Shown here: one piece after another, positions 36,834 to 48,598 of the stretch
Numbering within the stretch: the first letter of the stretch is position 1
Layout: the number at the start of each line of letters is the position of its first letter
From: Marchantia polymorpha subsp. ruderalis
Taxonomy: Eukaryota; Streptophyta; Marchantiopsida; Marchantiales; Marchantiaceae
DNA: 64,000 nucleotides
Assembly (NCBI GenBank): GCA_037833965.1
Contig: AP031354.1
Span: 1,156,001-1,220,000, forward strand
Direction of reading: 5' to 3'
Program-made: the position numbers and the translations under genes
Notes under the pieces: generated by a model
What the model was told of the DNA's origin: nothing
Seen by the model: only the letters and a program-made list of their open reading frames with translations
The model's database searches: none

Positions 36834-37490
36834 GACAGTTCATCGTGGATGAACACCACATGAGTTTACATCTGTTCATGATGATGATGTTTCCACGAGC
36901 GAGGTCGCGTGGTCTATTCCACCACTGCAAACTTTATTCAGATCGATGATACAGAATTTCACATCTTCGTTTTACCAGCATGACACTGGGAGCAACACTC
37001 TAAACCCTCTAAAGCCAGAGGACCACTAGCATCGACTTGTTGAAACACAGGGCAAATAGGATTGTTTATTTTACCTCTGGATTGCTGACTTCGGCTGATG
37101 CCATCTTCGCTCCTCGAGGCTCGGGATTGGGTGGTGCTGTTGGAAACAATCAGCAATATGACTCACTTTCGTGGAACCATGGATGTCAATCCATTCGCAT
37201 GTCTGTGGGAGATGCAATTTGCTTAAGAGCAAATTGTCAAAGTGTGGTGAACTCTTAGCTTTTGGAACCTACCAAGCTAATGAACGCTTGACCGAGAAGA
37301 CATAGACTGTATGTACGTACCTACATGCCTAAGACTGTACTCAAGCCCGCAGCTTCCTTCCAGTATACTCTTATCATTTTTTGACTCGTAGCCCTGCGAA
37401 CGCAGCTGCATTAGTTTCGATCATTTTCGAGAGCATTCAAAGGTCGTGCTGCAAGACATTACTCACTTTTCAATCAGTTCGCATAACTAC

Positions 37491-37620
37491 CCATCGCCAT
37501 ATGTATCAAGCAGAAACTGATTCTTTCTTTTCTTGTGTTACAAGCTACTTCCATCGCCATATGTATCAAGCAGAAACTGATTCTTTCTTTTCTTGTGTTA
37601 CAAGCTACTTCCATCGCTAT
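37491..37620 (+). repeat. perfect 60-bp tandem duplication
   Basis: Two identical 60-base units (37491-37550 and 37551-37610), beginning CCATCGCCATATGTATCAAG, are followed by a partial third start (CCATCGCTAT). Perfect identity indicates either a very recent duplication or an assembly artefact. It keeps an open frame but has no other coding support. Confidence 0.95.
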
Positions 37621-38203
37621 AAATATGGAGTGCAGATAGGATAAATGAAGACCGTCAAGAGCTTCATCTTACACTCCACGGCTCTTATATACTCCTACAG
37701 ACTCCGAGTAAAACCAACATCGACCAAAGCTCCAAACCTGCTTTGTTCCTATTATTCTTGACTACAGTTATGAGTTTATGTCTCTTCTGATCAATCGTGC
37801 ACTGAAACAACTACTATCGTTCCAAGTTGACACGTTTGCGGGAAAAGGCATGAAATTGGCATGCGGATTGTATCATGATTCTCACGTCTTAAGTACAGAG
37901 AAATGGTACCTCGCATATAACCTCTAGGGTGAAAAATTGGAGATGTGATGGCAGGTCGGCTTGACAGCGCCATGCTGGTCCCTTGTCAACTGGCGAATTA
38001 ACATTGAAGCATTTGACCCAGTCTACAAGGTGTCGGTAGAGGCATTTCAGCTTCAGTAACCGTCAGTGTTAGATTCATACAGGAATCTAAGAACTTGACA
38101 AACGAGCATGCATGCCGTCTGAAGGCATGTATCGTTGGCATCATCTTTAGAACAACCTTCGAGCGGTGTTTGTGTTTTCTTGGCCACCCTTAGAACGTTA
38201 CTT

Positions 38204-39189
38204 CTACAGGTTCTCAGGATAGATGATTGTACCAGGTTCAAACTCGCACCCGGACACGCATTTTAGTTGATAAATGGGCTCGTTTCTTCGATAATTTGTG
38301 AGCTTCCACTTTTGGAAAACCAGAGAAGGTACAGTGTCCAGTGACACGGCCTTTGCATAAGGAGTGAATCTTGCTACAACTCCTGGCGTTCCTGTCCACA
38401 GAAATGCAGCGGCGAACAAAGCTTGTCGGAAGACCTGGAGTCTGGAGAATGTGCAGTCCATAATATTTGTCATCTACCTATCAAAGAACACCAATCCGTG
38501 TTTCTGTTTCTGGTAAAATGGGCTCAAGGACTGTATCTTCTGGAGGGCCTGCGCAACTCCAGTGATCCCTTATGAGTTCAAAACCTCGTCTCAGTTTTCG
38601 AAATTATTGCTTAATAACCCCAGGCCCCAATTCGCACATCCCGGATCAGGCATTGCACGTTTTCTTGATCCAAAGTCCATCCGCTACCTGTTTCCGAATA
38701 CGTTCTCCGAATGCTTTGCAGAACTTCTCTTGCGAGAGCCTTGCGGAATGGCGCACGCTACCCGCTCGACGTCTTGTTGAAAAATCCAAGGCTTCTCAGG
38801 GACAAACCTGCCAATAGGATCATTTTCAAGATGTTCCTCACTCGCTTGCAGAAATGCGATAACAGGAAGTATCAGGGCCAACGACGAAAGAGACTCCACG
38901 AGTCGTCGTAGCCGATTGGTCGGACGAAAGAGTTATGTCCAAGAGCATATCCAAATGTTCGCAGAATCTCGAAGTTATTGCCTCGATGAGAAGTAGTCAT
39001 CCGAGCTGACAAATCGATCTCATTCTACAGGCTTCAGTGGCGCTGTGTCGGCACTAATTTCAGACGGCGATGGCGATGGCAGCGGCCATCGACGCTTTTC
39101 GACATCGGATCGGCGCCTTGTGAACGGACGCGTCTCATCTCCTCGGCCGAAGACGGCCATGGAAGGAAGGCCGTTTTCGCCCGCCATGA
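38204..39189 (-). CDS. possible minus-strand gene, unassigned
   Basis: Three coding-like pieces lie on one strand. First, a CpG-rich stretch at about 39189-39037 opens with ATG and reads MAGENGLPSMAVFGRGD, then an Arg-rich and Ser/Pro-rich segment, up to a possible donor. Second, a frame within 38899-38684 has a hydrophobic helix (LSSLALILPVIAFLQ) followed by SEEHLENDPIGRFVPEKPW. Third, 38473-38204 contains FRQALFAAAFLWTG followed by a polar tail. I could not link them with convincing splice phases and recognise no family. A small membrane protein encoded by several exons is possible. The GC-rich 5' end is the most gene-like part. Confidence 0.25.
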
Positions 39190-39299
39190 GGTTTTCGGTG
39201 CGGAATCTTCTGCCGAATGTGCGGGATCCGCTCTACATCCCTCTACCCATCGCTTCTTCTTTCCGGAGGCAAACTCCATCGCAGCCCCGAAAATTTCCC

Positions 39300-42122
39300 G
39301 AAAATTTAGCCACTCGAGTTACATAGGCTACAAGGTACCACGAGAAGATTACTCTTCAGAAAAACAAAAAGGACGGGACGACCCTCTCAAGTCCTGCATG
39401 AATGAAACCACCAGGGAAACCATTACCATCCCAATAACCCTCCCGAGTGCATCGTAACCTAGGTCAAACATGTATCAACCTATGTGATTGATTTACAAGT
39501 GCTAGAATTCGAGCAATGGGTACATTTTATTTGGAATATTTTCACGATAATAGAAGAGAGCGATAATCATTGCCACTAGTGTATACCTTCTGCTAGATTC
39601 ACTAGTATATATTTAAAAATGTATGCCCAAAGCTCCGAATAATTCCAAACTACAGTAACAATGAGGTGCATTTTGTATATCCTCATAATTTTGGACCTCA
39701 CATGGTGCAGATCCACCCACTGATCATAAAGGAGAATGGGTAATCGCCGCTTATAATATTATGTCACATGTAGAATTTATTGTCATAATATTTCCTATAA
39801 TAATCTGATCCTTCCCGACCAAATAAACGCGTATTTTAACCCAATTGACTGTAAGGTATACAACCGGTCTCACTGTGAGTGAAGCACTTAGACACATGCT
39901 GCATGTAAAAATACAAGTCATGAAGATTCCGATGGGCGACTAAGTCAAGGTGGAGGTCTGTCCGGAGAGAAAGTAGCTAGTGCATGGGTTTAGGAATCCA
40001 CGTTCGAGTCTAAAACTCGGAGCATTAATCCTTGCCCGTGCAAGAATGTGACAAGTCATACCCATACAATGAAGTCCAAATCGACTGGAAGTTAACATCT
40101 TTAATAGTTTCAATTTAGGGTGTAAAATATTCTACATTGCATCTGTATGACCTGTAATATAAATTATTCTCGGTATAATATTTCATTTTTTTTCCAATTG
40201 GATTGAGGCATCTTGAATTTCAAATAATAATCTTACATGAAGTTTATTTAGTCACACTTTAATTATCAATATATTTCTGTTAATCTTGATCATCTCACTC
40301 GCTGAGTCAAAAAATCTGTTACATATTTCATGGTCAAGTTAGAATTTTATTTCAGAATTTTAAATTTTTTAAAACCGAATTTCAAACTGAATTAAAATTT
40401 TAAAATTATTTTTGAAGCAATATCTTGATTTATTGTGCCCAAACAAGAATTATTATTTATCTAAAATAAAAATATAGAAAAATATCGAGATGAATTTTAT
40501 AATGTTTGAAGATTTACAACGTAAATGAATACAATCAATGAGTTGTCTAAAATCTTGAATTGGCTCAAGAATTTTTTTTACAGAAATAGTGAATTTTTAT
40601 TCTTTTGCATATCAATCAGGAATTAAAGTTATGAATCAAGAAAAAGTTTTTTTAAATTTTATTTGGGGTACCAATTAGTGAAATGTATTGACTAGATTCA
40701 TTCGTTTCAGTTTAATAATGTTGCATGAAGCAAAATTATAGGTTATTGTCTTGTAAATTGAATTTTACAAACTTAAGCAAGGAAATCATTACTGAAAACA
40801 ATGTATATGGAGGAGAGAAAATAAAAAAACACTTACATAAGAATATATATATCCTTATATTTTTTATAATTTTGAAAAATATTATATTTGGATTAATAAA
40901 TTATAAATTATTAATAATATTAACCTCATCATAAATTAAAAAAAAATCATATATTTTAAAAATTATTTTAATTTAAAATAATTAATAAATAAAACTTTTC
41001 TCAATTAAATAAAAATCATGCAATAATCAATATCAATTTTCTTCTTAGGAAAATATGTGCCTAAAAAATGGTAAAAAAGGATACAGATTTAATCCACATA
41101 ATTTTTTATAAAAAATGTTGAATATCAAAAATATTTTTGGAATTAAATATTTCTGAGTTTATTCAAAAAAATTGAAAGAAAATAAAGGAATGAAATTTAA
41201 TATTTAAATCAATATATAGAATAATATTATATGATCCAGATTTTCACAAATTATAACTATTTGAAACATTGTAATATCGAGAAGAGCTCTATCCATTGCG
41301 TATCATCCCAATTATAGTCATGAATACGCAAAGTATGTTTCTTATTCCTTATACATAATTTCAACAGTAATCACCAGTCCAGTCATCAAATACAAAAACG
41401 TGTCCATCGAACCTAATCTTACCGACAATACATCAAATAGCAAAAAATGAAGAGTTGCTCACGACATTCGCCATAGCTGTATAAAAGGATCCGAGTGGAG
41501 TAGAACTGAGGAAATAAATCGCTCCATTAAATTACGACAGATACTATTAAGTTGTTCAAGGTATTGTTTATAGTTGTATCCAGAACCTAAATGGATCCGA
41601 TCCAGCGAAATCAAAGCGGGCTGGAATGGGAATAAGTGGGAAAGAATGCGTCACTATTTTACGTCCGTCCGGACGCTCGTCCGAACCGCAGTGAATCGGA
41701 CAAGAGACCTGATTCCGGTGGATCCAGGTCTCGGGAGTGGAAATAGGCCTCGAGAGATTCGATGCGGAAAATGCGGGAGCCGTCGATACGCGAGTTGGCA
41801 ACGGACAACGGATTCAGCGAGCGAAGTGCGGAAGCGAGGGAGCTCGTCCGTCCGTCCGTCCGTCTGTCCAAAGGGCGCAGTGTGGGTGGATGAGCTATTC
41901 GCGGGGGGCGGGGCGGGGCAGGGAGAGTGAAGAGCGATTGTGCTGAGTGGGAGGGAGGAGTGGCAGCAGCTCGAGCCCTTCGTCCCTTCGTCCCTTCGTT
42001 CGTTCATGACCTAGCGAGAGAGAAAGCGAGCGATCCATACGCAGGAGACAGATTCAGCCCACGCTCTGCTCTCTGCTGCACAGAGGGAAGGCAATCGAGA
42101 CACCGATCGCAGAGAAGCAGAG
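39300..42122. other. AT-rich block, then promoter of ATP synthase e
   Basis: From about 40.1 to 41.3 kb the sequence is extremely AT-rich with no gene. A sharp switch to GC-rich sequence at about 41.6 kb leads into the 5' region of the ATP synthase e gene. This contains GTCC-type microsatellites (41844-41869 and about 41977-42005) and probably its promoter and 5' UTR. Confidence 0.5.
41844..41869. repeat. (TCCG)n microsatellite
   Basis: Tandem TCCG units with one TCTG variant, in the GC-rich region 250 bases upstream of the ATP synthase e start codon. Related CTTCGTCC repeats follow at about 41977-42005. Confidence 0.85.
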
Positions 42123-42805
42123 ATGGCGGGTGCAGGCCCGTATTCCGGTACCAGTACCTTGGCTCTGGTGAGTGCTCTCGCGATTTCCTTCTTCCTCTGC
42201 TCTGATCTGTTCGTGGCGTGGGTGTGCTTGTGCTCGTCACCGGGGTGATGCTCGAGTGTTTTTGGGGATGATTTCGGATGCGATTGTTTGTGGGAAATTT
42301 AGTGTATCTGACGGTGGGAATTAACGTGCACAGGTAGCGCGAGTCACCGCAGCCACAATTGGAGTGGCCTATGGAACGATAAAGCTTGCTGTTTTGAAGG
42401 TGAATCTCGCATGTTTTTGCAGTCAAATGTTCTTATCGTCTTCGTCTATGGATCCCTTAGGGTTCTCAGGGATCGTTTAATTGTCATTTATAAGTCAGAA
42501 GTAGCTCGGCTAATTCGATCGGATTATTCTATTTCACTACTGTCCCACGTGTAGGGTTTACGCCAGATTGGATCATACAATTGAAGTAGGTCCAAGGCAG
42601 TTGTTTTTCCAATCATGGAAGACTGTTGGAGCTCTGTTTTCTGAGTCTGAGTACTTTGTGTCTGAGTGCTTGTGCTGCCATCAGATCGCGGATGTTCCTG
42701 GAAAGGACATCGGATGTCGATTATGAAAGAAGCTAACGTGAAGTGGATTTTTCGGTTGTCCAGTCGCAGGCTGCTTCGCAACGTAAGCATGCTGCGAAGG
42801 TTTGA
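42123..42805 (+). CDS. mitochondrial ATP synthase subunit e (plant E chain)
   Basis: Three small exons, 42123-42167, 42334-42399 and 42764-42805, join in phase 0 with GT/AG borders to give a 50-aa protein. It begins MAGAGPYSGTSTLAL, continues VARVTAATIGVAYGTIKLA and ends SQAASQRKHAAKV. The GPYSGTSTLALVAR start, the GxxYG.IKL membrane helix and the basic Ala/Lys tail are the plant subunit e pattern, and the length matches. The protein sits in the mitochondrial inner membrane and takes part in F1Fo-ATP synthase dimer formation. The glycines in GVAYG fit the family's dimerisation motif. The frames are far too short to stand out individually. The start lies in a GC-rich 5' region, as expected for a housekeeping promoter. 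Confidence 0.92.
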
Positions 42806-45800
42806 ATCTGCGTGGACATGAATGTGCCCTGGCGGTTGTCTTCTAATATGTAAGGAGTCAGCATGATGCCTGCGAGCTCAAAAAGGGTCTGTAGGCATCC
42901 CACATGCAGCTCATTAGCCGCATGTGTTTTGTATACGGTCACTGGTGTGGATGGAATTTGCATTTACCATTGCTAGCAATGGTGTGCTAATGTACTCTGC
43001 CTCAGCCTGTTTTGGTTGCCGCCCATTCATTTGATGAGATGCGAGGCTTTGCAAGCAGCAGGTCTCTTTAGTCGTGGGGTTGCACTACAGGAATGCAGCG
43101 CTTTGTACTGCGAGCATGCTAGATAGGAGTCGAGAGTACGTTTTTCGTACGGAGAACATTACTTTGAGAATTGAAGTTTTGACTACAGAGGAAACCTCCA
43201 AATATTAATAATGATATGGTGCGAAGCAACTGAAATCCATCGAGCATTTTGATCCGCTTGTGCTCGGTTCATAACGCACCATTGGATTTTCAGCTGGTCT
43301 CAGCTTGTTGAACTCATGTCTGAAGCTTTGCCCCTGCTACCTCGTGATTCTGGCATTTGTGAGTCGTTGTTATGTTCCTTTGCACCATGGATCCGCCTTC
43401 CACGTTGGACCATCCAGCTACAACCACAACGCTCGCAAGTGCTGTCTTTCAAGAGATCACTCTGAGTATATATATTCATCTAGTTTTATGGAAGATCAAG
43501 AGTTTCCACAGCTTACTACGTCGTCACAGCTTACTACGTCAACACAGGGCGGAATACAAGAGTGCATCAGCTAGCGGGTTTATTAGCGAGAATATTTGCC
43601 CGTACACTTTTCGGTGGAAAATTTAGACCGTGTATCTTATATTTCAGTGTGGCAGCAAGAACAGCGAGCTTCATCTCCCAGGTTTCTATTGCAATGAGGT
43701 GTGGATTTATACTTGACGTACTGCTTCGTTTATTCTGGTGCAAGGAGTGTATACCAGGTCAGTTTCTTTGTGAGTAACATGATTTCTCACACTTCGGGAT
43801 CATCTTTCTATATCTTACGAGGGCGGGTGGTTTGGTTTTAATGAGGTTTCCAAGTGAAGGTTGAAGCAAGTCTGTCCTTATTTTAGAAACTCTCTTTTGA
43901 CCATCCTTTCAAAGCTGGTGTGTTTTGCAATACTTGTCAATTTTGAGCGTGGTTGCTTCCAAAGAAATATTGCAGCACAGTCAAGCGTTGGAGCTTTTGC
44001 TCACTGGTGTGTGAGACTTGATGCCGAGGAGTGCCTTCTAAAATTTTAACCTGCTTTTGATCTATGGGAAACTTCTGTGGTCTAGTGTGCATTGTTGCCT
44101 ACCCACCTGACTAATATGTGGGTAGTCGATGAAAATTCTAAGAAGCTCTAACTTATGGAGTCGAGTTTGCAATTGTCGTCTACCATAAACTCTCGCTAAG
44201 GACCACTATCTCTATGCTCGTGTTATTATAGTCGTATTCATTCAGTACTCACTGTACAAGCTTAACAAGAGCGTTCGTAAAATATAAGGCCAATCGTCTT
44301 GGCACTTGTATGAGGGAACTTGTGGTGACGAAGCTGCTTTAATTGTTAGGACGAAAGACGCGGAAGTGAGGTTATTAAGCTTGTTAACTCCTGGTGGAGA
44401 CAAATAAGTATTGTGGTAAGGCTCTGATGGATGTGCTTGACTACCACGTGTATGCAAACATTACCACCGCGAACAAGTGTAAACACTGATGATTTAGAGT
44501 TTGTCGGTATTCCGAGAAGCCTGCAATCCGAGAGTGTACCGTCAACAAACTCACGCAAAAGTTGTCCTGCTCTTCCTGTGTTACCGTGAGAGAGGAAGGT
44601 ACGCCGCCTGGAAATGTTCTTCTCGGTGTGTCAACAGCATTGAGAGGGGTTAACCTGTCCACTGATTTCCTCAATATGTGGATAGATTGACGATCTACAT
44701 GTTTAAAACATGAGGGCTAAATTTTTTACATGGTATCAAATGTCTTGATTTGAAATTTTAAGAAATTTTTGGTTTTGGTCTTCCGTTTTGGTTTTGGTCA
44801 CTTTTAGTAAATTTAAGATCATGGTTGGCACCTATCTTTCCAAGAAAAAAATAAATAGCAAATATGAGAAAGTCGAGTCATGATCTTGCTAGATTATCAG
44901 CACATCAGGACTGTATGGTCGTTTGCCACGGGAAGTGAGAAGTTGATCATGAAAACTTAGATGACTGGTGAATATCGATGTGCATAGGGGCCAGACTTTG
45001 AGATTCACGAGATGGTAGTGCTCAGCTTCTCTTTATGTAAGTGGAAAATGTGACAAGATAAAACAAACCACTCACCTAATTGATTCTAGGCCGGAAAACG
45101 ATATTGTCGTCAACATACGTATCGTTAGAACACCGATCATGATTTCTGAAGAGTGTAATTACCAAACGAAGGGTAAAAGCAGATGGAGGTTTTTATGTGT
45201 TCAGTCATGTGAAACAGGAATTCGTGGCCGAAGCACTCGCAACTTAGCCTTGTTGGATTATCTGAATTGTCAGTGTTGAGAGGTAAGAAAATGCCGTGAA
45301 AAATCGTATGTTCTTGAATACTGGAAATTTATGGCTCCTTAGAGTATGGAATTAGTGCTCCTACGTCCCTAGAACAAGTAGAAAAGGCAAGTCGACGAAC
45401 TTCCTCTTTTCATCTGCGAGCCTGTTTTTATTTATCAACGTCTCGCTTCCGAACCGGGCGTGCAGGATTTACTCACGTACGAATCCGAGTGAATCGTCTT
45501 CCTGAAATTCAGATCAGATACGTCTTCGAAGGCCATCACATTGATAACGACTTGACATCCAAGTCCTTGTCTGTAGGTACTCTTCCGTGAGTACATGCAT
45601 CACTGTCATAGCGCTTACTGAAATCATTTTAGAATTAAACTAGTTCTTCTGAAAGACTTTTGGACCAGATAGTCTACTTGCATGCTTGACATATTGAATA
45701 TATATTGACATATTGACATATATATGCTCCGCCAATCCATGATGTGACTGCTTTGCAAACACAAATACCGCTGTAATAGCTATGATCCTCGATCATCGAT

Positions 45801-46047
45801 GCTCAATATGCATACACAGCACGGATTCAATTTACAGATATCTAAGTAGGCCAATGGCTTACACAACAATGAGACACGTATGAACCACTCCATGTTATTT
45901 TGGAATACAATAGGCTAAATGGAGATTGAAGAGTAATCATCTTCGCTGTTATAAATGCCAAAAGAACCGAACGTGAAGACATTCCCGAGGGGAGATGAGG
46001 ACATGATGCAATAGTTCCCTGCGGACTCCAATGGGGTCCCAAGGAAC

Positions 46048-46700
46048 CACAGGCTTATGAATCTTCTCGAAAAACTGACGTTTCTTGGTAAATATTGGTA
46101 AATAAGAGGCTAAATATTGGTAAATAAGAGGCTGCAAAATAGAACAGATGTTCCATAATCTTTGAAATTTGGGAGGTTTAAACATTTGGAGTTCCTTATA
46201 GTATTACAATCAAATGACTAAGTAGGTTCTGGCTATAAAAAGTATGCAATGATTGTGCCAGCAAGGGGTGAGCAAGAACGAGAGCAAAGGAATGAGGAAC
46301 CTGATCCTCATCCTGATGATGAATTGACGTTCAAAGATATTACAGACAAAGTAAATATGTAACAGAGTTTACACAATGTATATTTTCAGTCTTCGATTTC
46401 CAAGACGAGACAGTACAGTGATCTGTAGCCAAATTCTGGCAGTAATCATCCGAGATGTGTTCTACAAACCATAACTGAAATATGGAAAAATTCAAGTAAT
46501 GGTGACCTGAGAGAGAGTTGCCCGTGCTCCGTGCCGGACAAGAAAATTGTTTCGTAATACTATAAATGTTTTGAAACTTCCAAATTTTGAGTATTATGGA
46601 ACATCTATTCTATTTTGTAGCCAACTTTAGCCTCTTATTTACCAAGAAAAGGCAGTTCTTCCAGAAGATTCAACGAGGTGCTTCATGAGCCTCTCACTGA
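46048..46700. repeat. inverted repeat with arms of about 135 bp
   Basis: The left arm (about 46048-46183) and the reverse complement of the right arm (about 46563-46700) share, in order, GAATCTTCT, TTTCTTGGTAAAT, AAATAAGAGGCTAAA, CAAAATAGAA.AGATGTTCC and AATTTGG.AGTTT. About 380 bp separate the arms. Similarity is roughly 75-80 percent by eye, and the left arm has an extra 22-bp duplication. This suggests an old foldback or non-autonomous element, or two copies of one repeat in opposite orientation. Confidence 0.8.
46090..46133 (+). repeat. 22-bp perfect tandem duplication
   Basis: AAATATTGGTAAATAAGAGG plus CT occurs twice head to tail (46090-46111 and 46112-46133). The matching right arm of the surrounding inverted repeat carries it once, so the duplication arose after the arms separated. 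Confidence 0.95.
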
Positions 46701-47680
46701 ATCCCTTGCAAGAAAATCGAGAAGTAAGTCATATTTGCAACAGGCCAATTTATTTTATCACAGGCCACAAAATGTAATCACGTGGCGCCTGAACTGACCG
46801 TTTGAAGGTCCAGACGTCCCAGGTTGCAATGTGCTTCAGTAGAGGGGAGGAGATCAGATTTTTCGATAAAGAACTTAAGAGATGAGAGAGTAGATGGTAT
46901 TCCACCCCAACTCTCAGTACCCTGACAGAATGTTGCAAGAATGTGAGCGCAACCTTCAGCTTGCGTTTTTTTGCACGCTCGAGTCCGAAGAGTTTTGCAG
47001 AAAAGCTGCTGCTGATATCACTTTCTTCTGGTTCTGCTTGCAAAAGCCTGAGTTTTTTTCTTCGCCGTGGAACAATCGTGACAAATGGCAGCCTAAGCAA
47101 AAATTTGATACACAGCCTATTCGGCATTCCACATCATGCCAACGAGCATCTAGCTCACAAGCGTGGCTTTCGAATACGCGCAGCAATTTTGTCACAATTG
47201 ATACATCCTACCGAAGGCAGGGATCCAAACGCTTGAGCTAGTAATCCGAACTTGATAATCTACGGTATAAAGGGTTACGCGGAACCTCAGGGGGCTTATT
47301 CAAAATGTAACACCTGTTACTATGAATTCGAAAGAGTCGCCTTGCCACTACCTAGTTTGACTTCTGCTATGACATAATTCCACGAAAAGAAACAATCCAG
47401 TAAAAATAAGCAGATAATTGAAAGAACACCTGCTATGTGAGAACCTCCAGTTTAAAAGACAAATCTCACGTGCCTCCACCTCCGCTTATTGTTCCTGAGA
47501 CAAAATTGGTGATTTTAATGTCCTCTTCAGCGAGTGCAATACTACGGACCGAACGTACTGTAATCAAACCTCCAAGGTTTTGTTGTCTAGAAGTAACTTT
47601 AAGGAGGAGTGAGCGGGCTCCTGCGAATATAAAAGAACAAAGTAGCTGTAAAATTCGGTCAGACGAGTTGGGGCCGATCA

Positions 47681-48598
47681 CTAGATTCTCGTGTAAGGGC
47701 TCTTCGTGTCGCCAACACATTCCGGCAAAGGAACGATTTTGTAGCCCTTGCTCTGAATGAGACGAACGATCTTCTCCAGCCCGTAGACGGTAGCCGGAAC
47801 GGTGTCGTGCTTCACATCGATCCAGCTATCGTTGGCAGGAGATCCGACAGCGAGCTGATCGGCGATCGACTCCAGAATCAAAGTCTCATTTCTGGATTCC
47901 CAATCGCGAGGATCCAAATTCCAGTTGATCAAATTGTAGCCTCGGCCCTCGAGTACACCGACGACGTCTGAATCGACTTCGCCGTATGGCGCTCGGAAGT
48001 AGCGGGGCCTCACGCCGATCAGCTGCTCGAAGAGAAGGGCCGTCTTGTCGAGCTGCTCCTCCATAGCCGCGACGGTCAAGGTCGGGAAGTGGGGATGGTC
48101 GTAGCTGTGCGACGCGACCAGGTGCCCGGCGCGATACGCCGCTCGGAAGGCGGCGCGCGCCGCCAGGTTCTCGGTCGTGTTCTCCAAATTCAAACCCACC
48201 GCGAAGAAGGCGCCCTTCAGTCGCAGACGCGCCAACGTCTTCAGGACGACCGCCGTAATGTTCGTCGGGCCGTCGTCGAAGGTGAGCGCGTACGTGCCGT
48301 TGGCCACGCAGGCTTTCATCTCCAGGCCGGGGCGCGCCGGCTCCCCTGGCGCGGCGACCTCGGTGCCGTTGCCGCATCGCCCGTACGCCGTCTGGCATCC
48401 GGCGTTGCAGTACGCCGTCGTGGTTCCGCAGTATCCGTACTGACTGCAGCAGAACTCCACGTCGCAAGTGTAGTTGCCGGCCACCGTCGAACCGCACGTT
48501 CCGTCGGGTGACACCGCGCCTCGTGCCGGCGCTATCGCCAGCGCCATCGCCAGCGCTTGTGAGAGCAGAACCAGCGCGCGCATTTTCAAGAACCCCAT
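47681..48598 (-). CDS. secreted chitin deacetylase with CBM18 chitin-binding domain
   Basis: A single 305-aa frame, start at 48598. Residues 1-28 are a signal peptide; Met6 is an alternative start. Residues 35-75 form a hevein-like CBM18 with all eight cysteines (35, 45, 50, 51, 57, 64, 68, 75) and the CCSQYGYCG core. A short Pro/Ala linker leads to a CE4 NodB domain. TFDDGPTN (106-113) supplies the catalytic Asp pair, HSYDHP has metal ligands His164 and His168, and FRAPYG (201-206), DPRDW (229-233) and DVKHD (261-265) complete motifs 3-5. The enzyme should deacetylate chitin to chitosan outside the cell. The gene has no intron and is markedly GC-rich, unlike its neighbours. The CBM18 plus CE4 layout is characteristic of fungal chitin deacetylases, so descent from a fungus is likely. 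All catalytic residues are present. Confidence 0.93.
   Translation of the reverse strand: MGFLKMRALVLLSQALAMALAIAPARGAVSPDGTCGSTVAGNYTCDVEFCCSQYGYCGTTTAYCNAGCQTAYGRCGNGTEVAAPGEPARPGLEMKACVANGTYALTFDDGPTNITAVVLKTLARLRLKGAFFAVGLNLENTTENLAARAAFRAAYRAGHLVASHSYDHPHFPTLTVAAMEEQLDKTALLFEQLIGVRPRYFRAPYGEVDSDVVGVLEGRGYNLINWNLDPRDWESRNETLILESIADQLAVGSPANDSWIDVKHDTVPATVYGLEKIVRLIQSKGYKIVPLPECVGDTKSPYTRI

Larger units (their letters stand above)
42806..47680. other. intergenic, no supported gene
   Basis: No gene is recognised. It holds the 3' flank of ATP synthase e, short frames without motifs (for example 43305-43574), a large inverted repeat at 46048-46700 and a 22-bp tandem duplication inside its left arm. 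Confidence 0.4.

Noticed and set aside
39920-40025. tRNA-like or SINE-like stretch with a GTTCGAGTC box
   Set aside because: A box-B-like motif and a weak box-A-like motif are present, but no acceptor or anticodon stem can be formed, and no A-rich tail or target duplication was seen.
41574-42426. Several overlapping Arg/Ser/Pro-rich frames on both strands upstream of ATP synthase e
   Set aside because: They come from GC-rich microsatellite-bearing promoter DNA and overlap each other. The three-exon subunit e gene explains the region.
47886-48511. Long other-frame ORFs (203 and 140 codons) across the chitin deacetylase
   Set aside because: Arg/Gly/Ala-rich shadow frames of a high-GC gene.
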